This document shows positions 1 to 7,951 of a stretch of DNA of 10,194 nt, in pieces. The first letter of the stretch is position 1, and the number at the start of each line of letters is the position of its first letter. The stretch is from an uncultured Ruminococcus sp. (lineage in GTDB: Bacteria; Bacillota; Clostridia; Oscillospirales; Ruminococcaceae). A model generated the notes under the pieces. The model had not been told where the DNA came from and searched no databases. It worked only from the letters and a program-made list of their open reading frames with translations. Where the stretch lies: NCBI GenBank assembly GCA_946544695.1, contig CAMNMO010000078.1, forward strand, positions 1 through 10,194, read 5' to 3'. The translations under genes were made by a program, and so were the position numbers.

Positions 1-1729
1 TGTCGGGCAGCGCCATGATGACATCGACTGTCTTATCGGGGCTGACAAGCCTTACAGACAGATGGTCTTCAAATCTGCCTGCCGTTATCTCATAGCCCTT
101 TGCCTGTGTTTGGTTTTCAGTTACCCTGACTTCCGTATTCCTTGCATTGGTTGAAACATAGTGACCGTCAAACCACAGTTCACCGAACTCAACATAGCGG
201 TAAGCTTCGACTGTTTTGTTCTCGTTGTGGATACGTCTGTCATAGGAATCAAACAGCACGATGGAAGGTGCCGAGAACGCACCTTCGGCAGTTTTTGTCT
301 TTTCAAGGTCAAAGCTTATGCGGGTGACTTCCTCAGAAACAGGTATACCCACAGAGACCTTGTCCCTGTACCTGCCGCATCTGACTTCGGTCTCTATCCG
401 ATAGACCTCATCGTCATACTTCTCGGAATTTTCCTTGTCCATCAGGTTTATGATTATCTCGGCAAACTCGGGGTCAAACTGTACGCCTGCCATTTTTATG
501 AATTCCTCACGCACCGTCTGGTAGGTCATGGGTGAACGGGTCCTTTTGCCTGACATCATGGTGTCATAGGCATCGGCGACCGTGATGATCCTTGATATCT
601 CGGGGATATCCTTACCTTTAAGACCATCGGGGTAGCCTGAACCGTCATACCATTCACGGCTGTGACGCACGCCTTTGCTGAGGTACGGATATTCGGTGAT
701 GCTTGAAAGTATCTCTGCACCGAACACGGGCTTCTTTTTAAGCAGTCGGTATTCGTCGCCTGTGAGACTGCCGTCCTTGCAGGTTATCGATTCGGGTATA
801 CCTATCGTGCCCACATCATGAAGAAGAGCCGCATAGTAGACTTCATCGCACTTCTCATCATTCTTACCTGCTTCCTTTGCAATGCTTCTTGCAAGTTCCG
901 CCACCCTCACTGAATGTCCTTCCGTGAAGGTATCACGCTTATCTGCCGCTGTGACGATGGCTGTAACAGTCTGGTCGAACAGGCGCTTCATGCTGAGTTT
1001 TTCTTTGTGCAGCACATCGACTTCGATCTCATGCGCACGTATAACTTCTGCATTGATATCCAGATAGTTGAAGAAATACAGGAACACCGACACAAGCACC
1101 ATAGCCATGTTGACTATTGAGAGACCGTAGGTGAATATCTGTATTATACCCATGACTATCGGCACGAAGATGTAAAGCACCAATGAGATGTAGATAAGCC
1201 TGCTGAAACACTTTTTGTATTTACGTATCACATAATACTGCATAAGCGGGCACAGCACGGGCACCAGGTAACACAGAAGAAATCCCGGACCACGCTGATA
1301 GATGTTGTTTTCATCAAAGGTATAATACAGCCCTGTGAAGTGGGAGACAACAGCCATCAGCATACCAAAGACGGAACCGCCCAGCACAATTTTCAGCGGC
1401 AGCGGCACATGCTTCTGTTTGCCTTCGGTCAGCAGAAGGTCCATAAGATAAAGGTCAAACCCAAGCACTATCGCTGACGTCAGGAAAAACACCATGAAGT
1501 TTGACAGCCTGACCATGACATAGCCCACATCCGAAACATCGCCTTTGTAGATGTATGCTGCCCTGTCGAATGCCAGCAGCAGCGTGGCTAACAACTCCAT
1601 AAAGATCAGTATCCACTTCCTTCTTTTGGAAAGGAATTTTGTGATGAACAACATGATGCCCATTATGGCACAGATAGCACAAAGAGCCAGCATTATATCC
1701 AGTTGGTGGGTCTGTATAAATCCATACAT
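1..1729 (-). CDS. 7-TM HD-GYP domain protein with degenerate active site, C-terminus cut by window edge
   Basis: The reading frame is open from the ATG at 1729 to the window edge, giving 576 residues without a stop. Residues 1-221 are very hydrophobic and form about seven membrane helices (near 11-31, 39-60, 70-98, 112-134, 149-167, 176-200, 202-221). A charged helical linker follows (222-250), then an HD-GYP domain (251-435), then at least 140 residues of probably beta-rich sequence that I do not recognise. HD-GYP proteins normally hydrolyse c-di-GMP at a metal centre. Here the GH272 site, H304-D305, the DGSGYPDG loop (362-369) and D386 are kept. The HDxGK lysine is T308, the third-helix histidine is K333, and the HH pair aligns with S357-R358, so catalysis is doubtful. 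The start is supported by AAAGGAG 9 nt upstream. The gene begins 18 nt after the kinase stop and is probably co-transcribed with it. A regulatory or scaffold role is inference. Confidence 0.9.
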   Translation of the reverse strand, partial: MYGFIQTHQLDIMLALCAICAIMGIMLFITKFLSKRRKWILIFMELLATLLLAFDRAAYIYKGDVSDVGYVMVRLSNFMVFFLTSAIVLGFDLYLMDLLLTEGKQKHVPLPLKIVLGGSVFGMLMAVVSHFTGLYYTFDENNIYQRGPGFLLCYLVPVLCPLMQYYVIRKYKKCFSRLIYISLVLYIFVPIVMGIIQIFTYGLSIVNMAMVLVSVFLYFFNYLDINAEVIRAHEIEVDVLHKEKLSMKRLFDQTVTAIVTAADKRDTFTEGHSVRVAELARSIAKEAGKNDEKCDEVYYAALLHDVGTIGIPESITCKDGSLTGDEYRLLKKKPVFGAEILSSITEYPYLSKGVRHSREWYDGSGYPDGLKGKDIPEISRIITVADAYDTMMSGKRTRSPMTYQTVREEFIKMAGVQFDPEFAEIIINLMDKENSEKYDDEVYRIETEVRCGRYRDKVSVGIPVSEEVTRISFDLEKTKTAEGAFSAPSIVLFDSYDRRIHNENKTVEAYRYVEFGELWFDGHYVSTNARNTEVRVTENQTQAKGYEITAGRFEDHLSVRLVSPDKTVDVIMALPD

Positions 1730-1738
1730 TACTGCGGG

Positions 1739-1745
1739 CTCCTTT
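1739..1745 (-). promoter_or_regulatory. Shine-Dalgarno sequence deciding the start of the second HD-GYP gene
   Basis: AAAGGAG on the minus strand, 9 nt before the ATG at 1729. An earlier ATG at 1748 overlaps the kinase stop (TAATG), but it opens a different, 97-codon frame and the Shine-Dalgarno lies inside it, so 1729 is preferred. Confidence 0.75.
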
Positions 1746-1747
1746 CA

Positions 1748-4700
1748 TTAGGGTGTATCATCGGTTCTCAGCCTTGCCAGCTTTTGCTTGTAGGCTTCAT
1801 AATCCGATATCAGCTTTTCGGTATTGCCGCTGATATGGTCTGTTTCCTGACGCTCGGCAGCGTCTTCAAGCGTGGCTGCAAGATTTTCAAGCTCAGATGC
1901 GCCGATTATTTTAGCTGACATTCTCAGTGCGTGTACCTTGATGGCGAACAGTCTGAGATTATCGGTATCATAAGCTTCACGTATCATTCTGACATTATCG
2001 CTTATAGTATCATAGAAAAGTCTGAGTGCAAAAATCGCACCTGACACGCTGCCTGTATGCTTTATACTCTCCTCCACAGATATGCCTTCTGTTTCATTGA
2101 GCCACAGCAGCTCCTCGGGCAGCTCGGTAAGCTCGGTCGGGTCTTCCCTTTCAAGCTTCTCCATCATCTCATCTGACAGATGACGCATTATGGTCTTTTC
2201 GAGCAGTTCACCGTCAACGGGCTTTGAAAGGTAGCCGTTGAATCCCCGCTCCAGATAATACTCCTCACTCTCGGTGGCATTTGCGGTGAGGGCATACACG
2301 GGCAGCTCCTTATGAGTCTCACGTATCCTTTCGATGAGCTCGATGCCGTCCATGCCCGGCATGATTATATCAAGGAATACCACATCGAAGTGAGAATCCC
2401 TTATCTTGCCCAGCGCATCTTCGCCGTTCTGCGAAGTGGTGACGAACACCCTTGTCGCCCTTAGCAGACCCTTTATTATGCTCAGGTTAGTGGGATTGTC
2501 ATCGACAACAAGTATGTCGGCATCGGGTGCGATGAAGTGAGGTATGTAGGGACCCTTGAGTGCGGCTTCGTCATGCTCGGTAAATACTCCCAGCGGAGTA
2601 TCATCGATTATCTTCTGGTCAACTGTGAAGATAAACTCGCTGCCCTCTTTGTATTCGCTTTCGCACCAGAGCTTGCCGCCCATCAGTTCGGCAAATCTGC
2701 GGGATATATCCAGTCCCAGACCTGTGCCCTGCACGGCACTGTTCATTTCCTCATCAAGTCTTTCGTAGGCGTTGAACAGCTTGGACATATCTTCCTTTTT
2801 GATGCCCACGCCCGTATCCTTAACGGAAAAGCGCAGCTTTGCTGTATCGCCAATGCGTTCTTCCATCGAAACGCTCAGCATGAAGCCGCCCACATTGGTA
2901 TACTTGACGGCGTTTGTCAGGAAGTTAAGGATTATCTGCTTTATTTTGACCTGATCTCCGTACATACGTCGTGGCAGTATCTCGTCCACCACCACATCGA
3001 AGGTAAGTGAGCTTTCTACGCTCCTGACCCTTATCATGGAGACAGCCGAGCGCAGCATATCCTGCACATCGTATTCCTGCTCCACCAGGTGCATCTTGCC
3101 GGACTCTATCTTGGATATGTCCAGCAGGTCGTTGATAAGGCTCAGCAGTGATTCGGAAGCGTTCCTGATATCGAACGAGTAGTTCATTATCGACATGAAG
3201 TAGCTGTTCGGGACACCCGTTGCGTCTTCACGCAGCGTCATCTCATTCATACCCATTATGGTATTGATAGGTGTGCGTATCTCGTGGGACATATTAGCAA
3301 GGAATCTTGACTTTGCCGAATTTGCACGTTCGGCATCTTCCTTTGCATTGCGTATCTCCTCATACTGTCTCGCAATAACGGTGGAACGCATTATCCTCCA
3401 CACGAGGAAGCCTGCCAGCAGCACCAGCAGCACTACCACAAGTATCCTGATTATAAGCAGTTCGTAAAGCCTTGCTGTCTTGTTCACAGTAAAAGAACTG
3501 TCCTGCATGACCTCACCTGTGTTTTTGTCGATGACCTGAAGATGCAGCTTATATTCACCATACGGAAGGTTGGTGTACTCAAGGGAATTCAGCTCACTTC
3601 TGTGGACAGTCAGCCCTTCATCGGGACCGTCCTCAAGGAATATCCTTACAGTGGGGTCAAGCAGCGTATAGTCGATGAATGACGGAGAGAACTGCACACG
3701 CCCCTGTGAAGCGGGTATATGGTAAACGCCGTCTTTATCGGGATAGATCTGTTTATCATCGCAGCAGATGGCTCTTATATCCATCTTCAGCGATTCATTT
3801 GTCTCATAGTAATCATTTATGCTGACCTTGATGACACCGTTTCTTCCCGGGACATAGAGGTCACCGTTACTGGCCTGTGCGCTGAACGAATTTGATGTTA
3901 TGGCATAAGGCAGACCGTTTGCCACTGTGTACAGGCTGTAATTGGTTATGCTGTCATTAAACATCTCGTCAGCATCGACACAGTACATACCGTAGGACGA
4001 CAGTATCCAGGCATTGCCCTTGTCGTCAAAGTACATATCGTAATTGTTATTGTAGGGGAAGGTCGACACAGCAGATATCCTGCCACGCCTGATGACCTCG
4101 ATGGAGTTTGATGTGATGACCCAGAACACATTGCGTTCCTCGTCCTTGATAAGCCTCAATACCACATCACTGGTCAGACCCTCGTCTCTGCCCATTCTTG
4201 TGACGCCGTCCTCTTTGATGACGTAAATGCCGTCACCGTCAGAACCTGCAAGTATCACGCCCTCCTCAAGTTCTGCAACTGTAAGGAAAACTGCGTTGAC
4301 TATACCGTCATCGACACCTGCCGTTCGCACCACCTTGCCGTTTTTGATGACCGCCAGTCCGCCGTTGGTCCCTGCCAGCAAGCTGCCGTCAGAAGCGAAT
4401 GAGATACATCTTACCTGATTATCGGGCATGCCGTCATCAACGGTATACTGAACTATCTTTCCGTCGGCGGTATAGCAGATAAGCCCCACATCTTCGGTAT
4501 ATGTAGCTATCCAGAGGGAACCCTCACTGTCCTCGGTGATGCAGCGTATCCTTGAACTGCCGATGAAGTCACATAGGGCGTTCTTCTTGATATCACCATA
4601 CCTGCCTATTATCCTGAGACCGTTATCGGTGCCGATATAGAGGTCGCCGTTATAAAGATGTGCAGCGTTTGAGACTTCTTCGGGCAGACCCGAACTGCCG

Positions 4701-5770
4701 CTGACGTCAACAAAATTATTGGTCACCAGCTTCATGACGCCCTGTGTTGATGATGCACACCAGAGATTTCCCTGATAATCGGAGATCGTCATTTCGATGC
4801 CGCTGTTGAATGGGATATCATCGATCATGTTGAAGTTGCCATTTACATCAAGAAAGCCCACTGTGCTTGTGGAAGAAGCCCACACCCTTCCGCAGTCATA
4901 GCTTAACCAGTGAACGCTGCCGCCCAGTTCGGGGGCTTTGATACACTTGAGTCTTGAAACGCCCTCACCGAACTTGCCGTAATAGATGCAGCTTTCCTCA
5001 GTACCTATATACACCTTGCCTGTCTCGGTCGGTGATGCCATGATGGTGGTTATCTTATCTATGCCAAGATCGTCGCCCGTATAGCATTCTGTGACCTCAC
5101 AGTCCTTTATCTCAAACATCATGCCGCCCGAGGTCTGACCGTAGACAAGACCGTCCTCTGCGGTATCAAGCTTCAATACACGTTCATCTGAAAGGTCCGC
5201 ACCCGGGACGTCATGCAGCTTCATGGAGGTATCAGCATAACATAGTCCCGAGGTCGTGCCTATGAAAACATTGCCTTCCTCATCTTCAGCGAATATGCGT
5301 ATCGAAGATGACGGCAGACCTTCATTGACAGTCAGGTGTGTGCTTTTTCTGCCGTTGATAACGACAACGCCGTTATCGTTTGTGCCGACCCATATCCTGC
5401 CCTGACTGTCCTGAAAAAGACCTCTTGCACTGGTCAGTCCGCCAGAAGTATCCATTCTTTCAAAGACAGTGCCGTCATAGCAGATAACGCCGCTGTAACC
5501 GCCTATCCAGATGCGGCCGTCATCAGCACTCAGAAGAAACATCGCATCAGATGTGGGCAGACCGTTCGAGGCATCATAGACCTCAGTCGTATAGCCCACG
5601 CCCGATATCTGTGATGATGCCGCATAACCTCCGCCGTAAGTCGAGTCATCTGAGGGGGCATATCCGTTTTTTCCGTCATCGGCATAAGCAGTCAGGCACA
5701 AGCAGAACTGCATCAGGAACGCCGCAAGGATAATAAAAACTGAGACCGATCTCAAACCCTTGCTTTTCAT
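1748..5770 (-). CDS. Hybrid sensor histidine kinase: signal peptide, two-component propeller, Y_Y_Y, TM, HisKA, HATPase, receiver, Hpt
   Basis: This 1340-residue kinase probably senses a ligand outside the membrane and runs a His-Asp-His relay inside. Residues 1-30 look like a signal peptide (K2, K4, R7, hydrophobic core, cleavage likely after AYA). Residues about 60-650 carry many two-component propeller repeats (GLPxxxV..., DGxIWIGT-like blades). Residues about 690-765 fit the Y_Y_Y beta-sandwich (TNLPYGEYKL at 733-742), followed by one TM helix (770-793). The HisKA H-box has H829 (NMSHEIRTP). The ATPase has N-box N949/N953, G1 DTGVGI at 985-990 and G2 GTGLGL at 1015-1020. The receiver has D1090-D1091, acceptor D1134, T1162 and K1183. 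The C-terminal Hpt has H1280. The outside half resembles the hybrid two-component systems known in Bacteroidetes as glycan sensors, but there is no AraC-type DNA-binding domain. The output partner is not in the window. GGGGG 10 nt upstream supports the ATG; the gap to the preceding gene is 15 nt. Confidence 0.95.
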   Translation of the reverse strand: MKSKGLRSVSVFIILAAFLMQFCLCLTAYADDGKNGYAPSDDSTYGGGYAASSQISGVGYTTEVYDASNGLPTSDAMFLLSADDGRIWIGGYSGVICYDGTVFERMDTSGGLTSARGLFQDSQGRIWVGTNDNGVVVINGRKSTHLTVNEGLPSSSIRIFAEDEEGNVFIGTTSGLCYADTSMKLHDVPGADLSDERVLKLDTAEDGLVYGQTSGGMMFEIKDCEVTECYTGDDLGIDKITTIMASPTETGKVYIGTEESCIYYGKFGEGVSRLKCIKAPELGGSVHWLSYDCGRVWASSTSTVGFLDVNGNFNMIDDIPFNSGIEMTISDYQGNLWCASSTQGVMKLVTNNFVDVSGSSGLPEEVSNAAHLYNGDLYIGTDNGLRIIGRYGDIKKNALCDFIGSSRIRCITEDSEGSLWIATYTEDVGLICYTADGKIVQYTVDDGMPDNQVRCISFASDGSLLAGTNGGLAVIKNGKVVRTAGVDDGIVNAVFLTVAELEEGVILAGSDGDGIYVIKEDGVTRMGRDEGLTSDVVLRLIKDEERNVFWVITSNSIEVIRRGRISAVSTFPYNNNYDMYFDDKGNAWILSSYGMYCVDADEMFNDSITNYSLYTVANGLPYAITSNSFSAQASNGDLYVPGRNGVIKVSINDYYETNESLKMDIRAICCDDKQIYPDKDGVYHIPASQGRVQFSPSFIDYTLLDPTVRIFLEDGPDEGLTVHRSELNSLEYTNLPYGEYKLHLQVIDKNTGEVMQDSSFTVNKTARLYELLIIRILVVVLLVLLAGFLVWRIMRSTVIARQYEEIRNAKEDAERANSAKSRFLANMSHEIRTPINTIMGMNEMTLREDATGVPNSYFMSIMNYSFDIRNASESLLSLINDLLDISKIESGKMHLVEQEYDVQDMLRSAVSMIRVRSVESSLTFDVVVDEILPRRMYGDQVKIKQIILNFLTNAVKYTNVGGFMLSVSMEERIGDTAKLRFSVKDTGVGIKKEDMSKLFNAYERLDEEMNSAVQGTGLGLDISRRFAELMGGKLWCESEYKEGSEFIFTVDQKIIDDTPLGVFTEHDEAALKGPYIPHFIAPDADILVVDDNPTNLSIIKGLLRATRVFVTTSQNGEDALGKIRDSHFDVVFLDIIMPGMDGIELIERIRETHKELPVYALTANATESEEYYLERGFNGYLSKPVDGELLEKTIMRHLSDEMMEKLEREDPTELTELPEELLWLNETEGISVEESIKHTGSVSGAIFALRLFYDTISDNVRMIREAYDTDNLRLFAIKVHALRMSAKIIGASELENLAATLEDAAERQETDHISGNTEKLISDYEAYKQKLARLRTDDTP

Positions 5771-5788
5771 CTTACGGACACCCCCTTA
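5771..5788 (-). promoter_or_regulatory. Kinase ribosome-binding site fused to the upstream stop codon
   Basis: On the minus strand the TAA of the first HD-GYP gene (5788-5786) runs straight into GGGGG (5785-5781), giving a purine-rich AAGGGGG site 10 nt before the kinase ATG. Such a tight join suggests translational coupling between phosphodiesterase and kinase. Confidence 0.6.
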
Positions 5789-7918
5789 GTTTTCACTGTA
5801 TTTTTTCTGGATAGCCTTGACCTCAGGCAAAGCTTCCATAAAGACCTCCACGCACTTGGGGTCAAACTGGCTGCCTGCACCTTCCTGTATTATGGAAATG
5901 GCTTTTTCGATGGAGAATGCAGGTTTGTACACACGAGGTGATGCCAGCGCATCGAACACATCAGCCACCGACATTATGCGTGCCGCCAGAGGAATGACCT
6001 CACCGTGCAGACCTTCGGGATAGCCCTTGCCGTCCCAGCGTTCATGGTGGTAAGCTGCCATGTTTCTTGCTTCTTTAAGGTAGTTCTCTCCCTCCACCGT
6101 GCTGATGGCTTTCTCCATTATCAGCCTGCCTGCGGTGGTATGGGTCTTGATTATCTCGTATTCCTCATCTGTGAGTCTGCCTGGCTTGTTAAGTACATAA
6201 TCGGGAATACTTATCTTGCCTATATCATGCAGTGGTGCGCTTCGCACGACGTCCGACATGAACTTGGGCGTTATCTTTTCGGCATAGTAGCCCTTCTTTT
6301 TCAGACCTTCCACGATTATCTTGACGTAGGCAGCGGTTTTCTGTATATGGGCACCTGTATCGGAGTCTCTGTTTTCCACCAGGTCTGCCATCGTGACGAT
6401 AAGGCCGTCCTGCATCTTGGCTGTATTCTCGGAGAATCGGCGTATGCTTCGCATCTGTTCGGTCTGGTTCAGTGCCATGTCGCAGATAGCGTGGTAAAGG
6501 CGTTCCACCTCATCGCCCGTGTGTATATCTATCGAACGCAGGTCCTTGACGGAACTGTCAAGCTTTTCCTGATCTGTGCCTGCACCGATGAAGTCCTCAA
6601 CGCCCGCAACGATATTGTTGATGGGGTAGACCATGTGTATGCCCGTCACCCAAAGCGCATAAGCCAGCACCAGCAGGTAGAAGCCTGCAAGTATAAGCAG
6701 CACATGGATAAGGAAATCGCTCATGTAATCTGCCATGTATTCGAGCGACACATCAGCGCCCGCATAAGCGACGCAAATTCCGTCATCATTCTTTATGGGC
6801 TGATAGACTGTAAGCACCCAGCCTGAGATATCGTCGCTTTCGATGGGAGCTATCTCATCGCCCGCAAACAGTGCGGGCAGATAGGGTTCAAAGGCTTCTT
6901 CAAACCCGATCACTTCGCCGTGTTCATAGGCGGGTGTATCTTCGGTGTCAAGATCGAACGCAACGTGGCAGCCGTCCTCACGTATCTGTACGATATACAG
7001 ATACTTAACACCTGCGGCATTATCACGTATCTTATATAAAAGATCCTCCGTATCGGTATACCCGGGAACATTGTCACCTCCGTTTATGTAAGCTTCTATC
7101 ATATCGGGGTCAACTACCTCGGCAGCAAATTTTGCAGCCGCAATTGCGATCTCGGTCTTTTCCTGCTTGGCATTACGGAAATACAAACGCATTCCTATAA
7201 TGCCCATGATGATGGTCAGCGTTGAAGCCACAGTCAGCAGCATGACTATCATCCTGCTTTTCAGCGAGAATCTTATGCCGCCACTCAGCAGGTTCATTCG
7301 CTTTTTTTCGGCAGATGTGGGCGGTCTTTGCAGCCATGCGCTGTTCCTTATGCTTCTGCTTGTTTTTGCGGGAACAAAGTGAAGCACCAGCTGTGAAACG
7401 CCCAGTGCAAAGCCCTTGTCTATGGTATTGAGCAGGATATTCAGCAGTATGAACAGCAAAAATCCTGGCATCTTCCATACTGTTGTGACTGAATCCATCA
7501 ATGCATTTACAGAATGGTTGACCGGACCGCCCAGCAGTCCCCACTGAATAATTCCGCCGGACAAGCCGCTTATCAGTGCGGTGGTAAAAATATAGATGAC
7601 CACATTTTTTATCCTGCGGAACGAACGGTTCATAGAAAACCATGCGGTATACATGGCTATCAGCGCATTGACGATACCGAAGTATATGGCATCACTGTTG
7701 AACAAGGTGCATATAGCATTTGTCACGATGGCTGTCATTATTCCCGGGAACAGACCTGCCATCGCCGAAACACCTATCGTGCCGATAGTGTCAAGATACA
7801 TCGGAAGCCCTGTTACATGCGCAATGAAGGCCATAATTACATTGACCGTGATACCTATGATAACAGACACCGCTCTCATCTTGCTGCCACGGTTTGATCT
7901 GTGAGAATATCTATCCAT
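5786..7918 (-). CDS. HD-GYP c-di-GMP phosphodiesterase with ECF-S-like membrane domain, Cache-like sensor and HAMP-like linker
   Basis: This is a 710-residue membrane protein. Residues about 14-178 form some six helices, including a GLPMYLDTIGTIG stretch (37-49) that resembles the substrate-binding (S) components of ECF transporters and sensors derived from them. A basic linker follows (180-220), then a helix (222-245), an extracytoplasmic Cache-like domain (about 246-399), another helix (400-424) and a HAMP-like segment (425-480). The HD-GYP domain (about 500-705) has the metal-site pattern intact: D520 and H524 in DSDTGAH, H564-D565 with K568 (LHDIGK), H593 (KTHT), H624-H625 (YHHE), WDGKGYPEG (628-636) and D653. 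HD-GYP enzymes cleave c-di-GMP to pGpG or GMP, so this one is probably active in the cytoplasm. The start has GGAGG 7 nt upstream and lies 33 nt after the cyclase stop. Its ligands are unknown; assignment of the N-terminal domain to the S-component group is inference. Confidence 0.93.
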   Translation of the reverse strand: MDRYSHRSNRGSKMRAVSVIIGITVNVIMAFIAHVTGLPMYLDTIGTIGVSAMAGLFPGIMTAIVTNAICTLFNSDAIYFGIVNALIAMYTAWFSMNRSFRRIKNVVIYIFTTALISGLSGGIIQWGLLGGPVNHSVNALMDSVTTVWKMPGFLLFILLNILLNTIDKGFALGVSQLVLHFVPAKTSRSIRNSAWLQRPPTSAEKKRMNLLSGGIRFSLKSRMIVMLLTVASTLTIIMGIIGMRLYFRNAKQEKTEIAIAAAKFAAEVVDPDMIEAYINGGDNVPGYTDTEDLLYKIRDNAAGVKYLYIVQIREDGCHVAFDLDTEDTPAYEHGEVIGFEEAFEPYLPALFAGDEIAPIESDDISGWVLTVYQPIKNDDGICVAYAGADVSLEYMADYMSDFLIHVLLILAGFYLLVLAYALWVTGIHMVYPINNIVAGVEDFIGAGTDQEKLDSSVKDLRSIDIHTGDEVERLYHAICDMALNQTEQMRSIRRFSENTAKMQDGLIVTMADLVENRDSDTGAHIQKTAAYVKIIVEGLKKKGYYAEKITPKFMSDVVRSAPLHDIGKISIPDYVLNKPGRLTDEEYEIIKTHTTAGRLIMEKAISTVEGENYLKEARNMAAYHHERWDGKGYPEGLHGEVIPLAARIMSVADVFDALASPRVYKPAFSIEKAISIIQEGAGSQFDPKCVEVFMEALPEVKAIQKKYSEN

Positions 7919-7925
7919 TGATCGT

Positions 7926-7931
7926 CCTCCC
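7926..7931 (-). promoter_or_regulatory. Strong Shine-Dalgarno for the HD-GYP phosphodiesterase gene
   Basis: GGGAGG on the minus strand, 7 nt before the ATG at 7918 and inside the 33-nt gap after the cyclase TGA. No hairpin followed by a T-run is seen in this gap, so read-through from the cyclase is expected. Confidence 0.7.
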
Positions 7932-7951
7932 GACTAATTTTGAGCATAGTA

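Noticed and set aside
1..424. A PilZ c-di-GMP receptor domain at the end of the second HD-GYP protein
   Set aside because: The RxxxR and D/NxSxxG signature motifs are not present in the visible 140 residues.
1455..1748. A 97-codon minus-strand frame starting at the ATG that overlaps the kinase stop (TAATG)
   Set aside because: It occupies another frame of the second HD-GYP gene, has no recognisable protein character, and the Shine-Dalgarno lies after its start and fits ATG 1729 instead.
1748..2150. An AraC-type DNA-binding output at the C-terminus of the kinase, as in classic hybrid two-component systems
   Set aside because: The C-terminal region is a helical Hpt-like domain with H1280; there is no helix-turn-helix pattern.
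2537..3010. A 157-codon plus-strand frame
   Set aside because: Antisense to the HisKA, HATPase and receiver region of the kinase, where the minus-strand motifs are unmistakable.
6005..6826. A 273-codon plus-strand open frame
   Set aside because: It lies entirely antisense to the well-supported HD-GYP phosphodiesterase, and its translation shows no recognisable domain; it is a shadow of that gene's codon pattern.
7173..7643. A 156-codon minus-strand frame inside the HD-GYP phosphodiesterase gene
   Set aside because: Same strand but shifted frame; its translation is rich in Cys, His and Lys and looks like an out-of-frame product, while the main frame continues smoothly through membrane helices.
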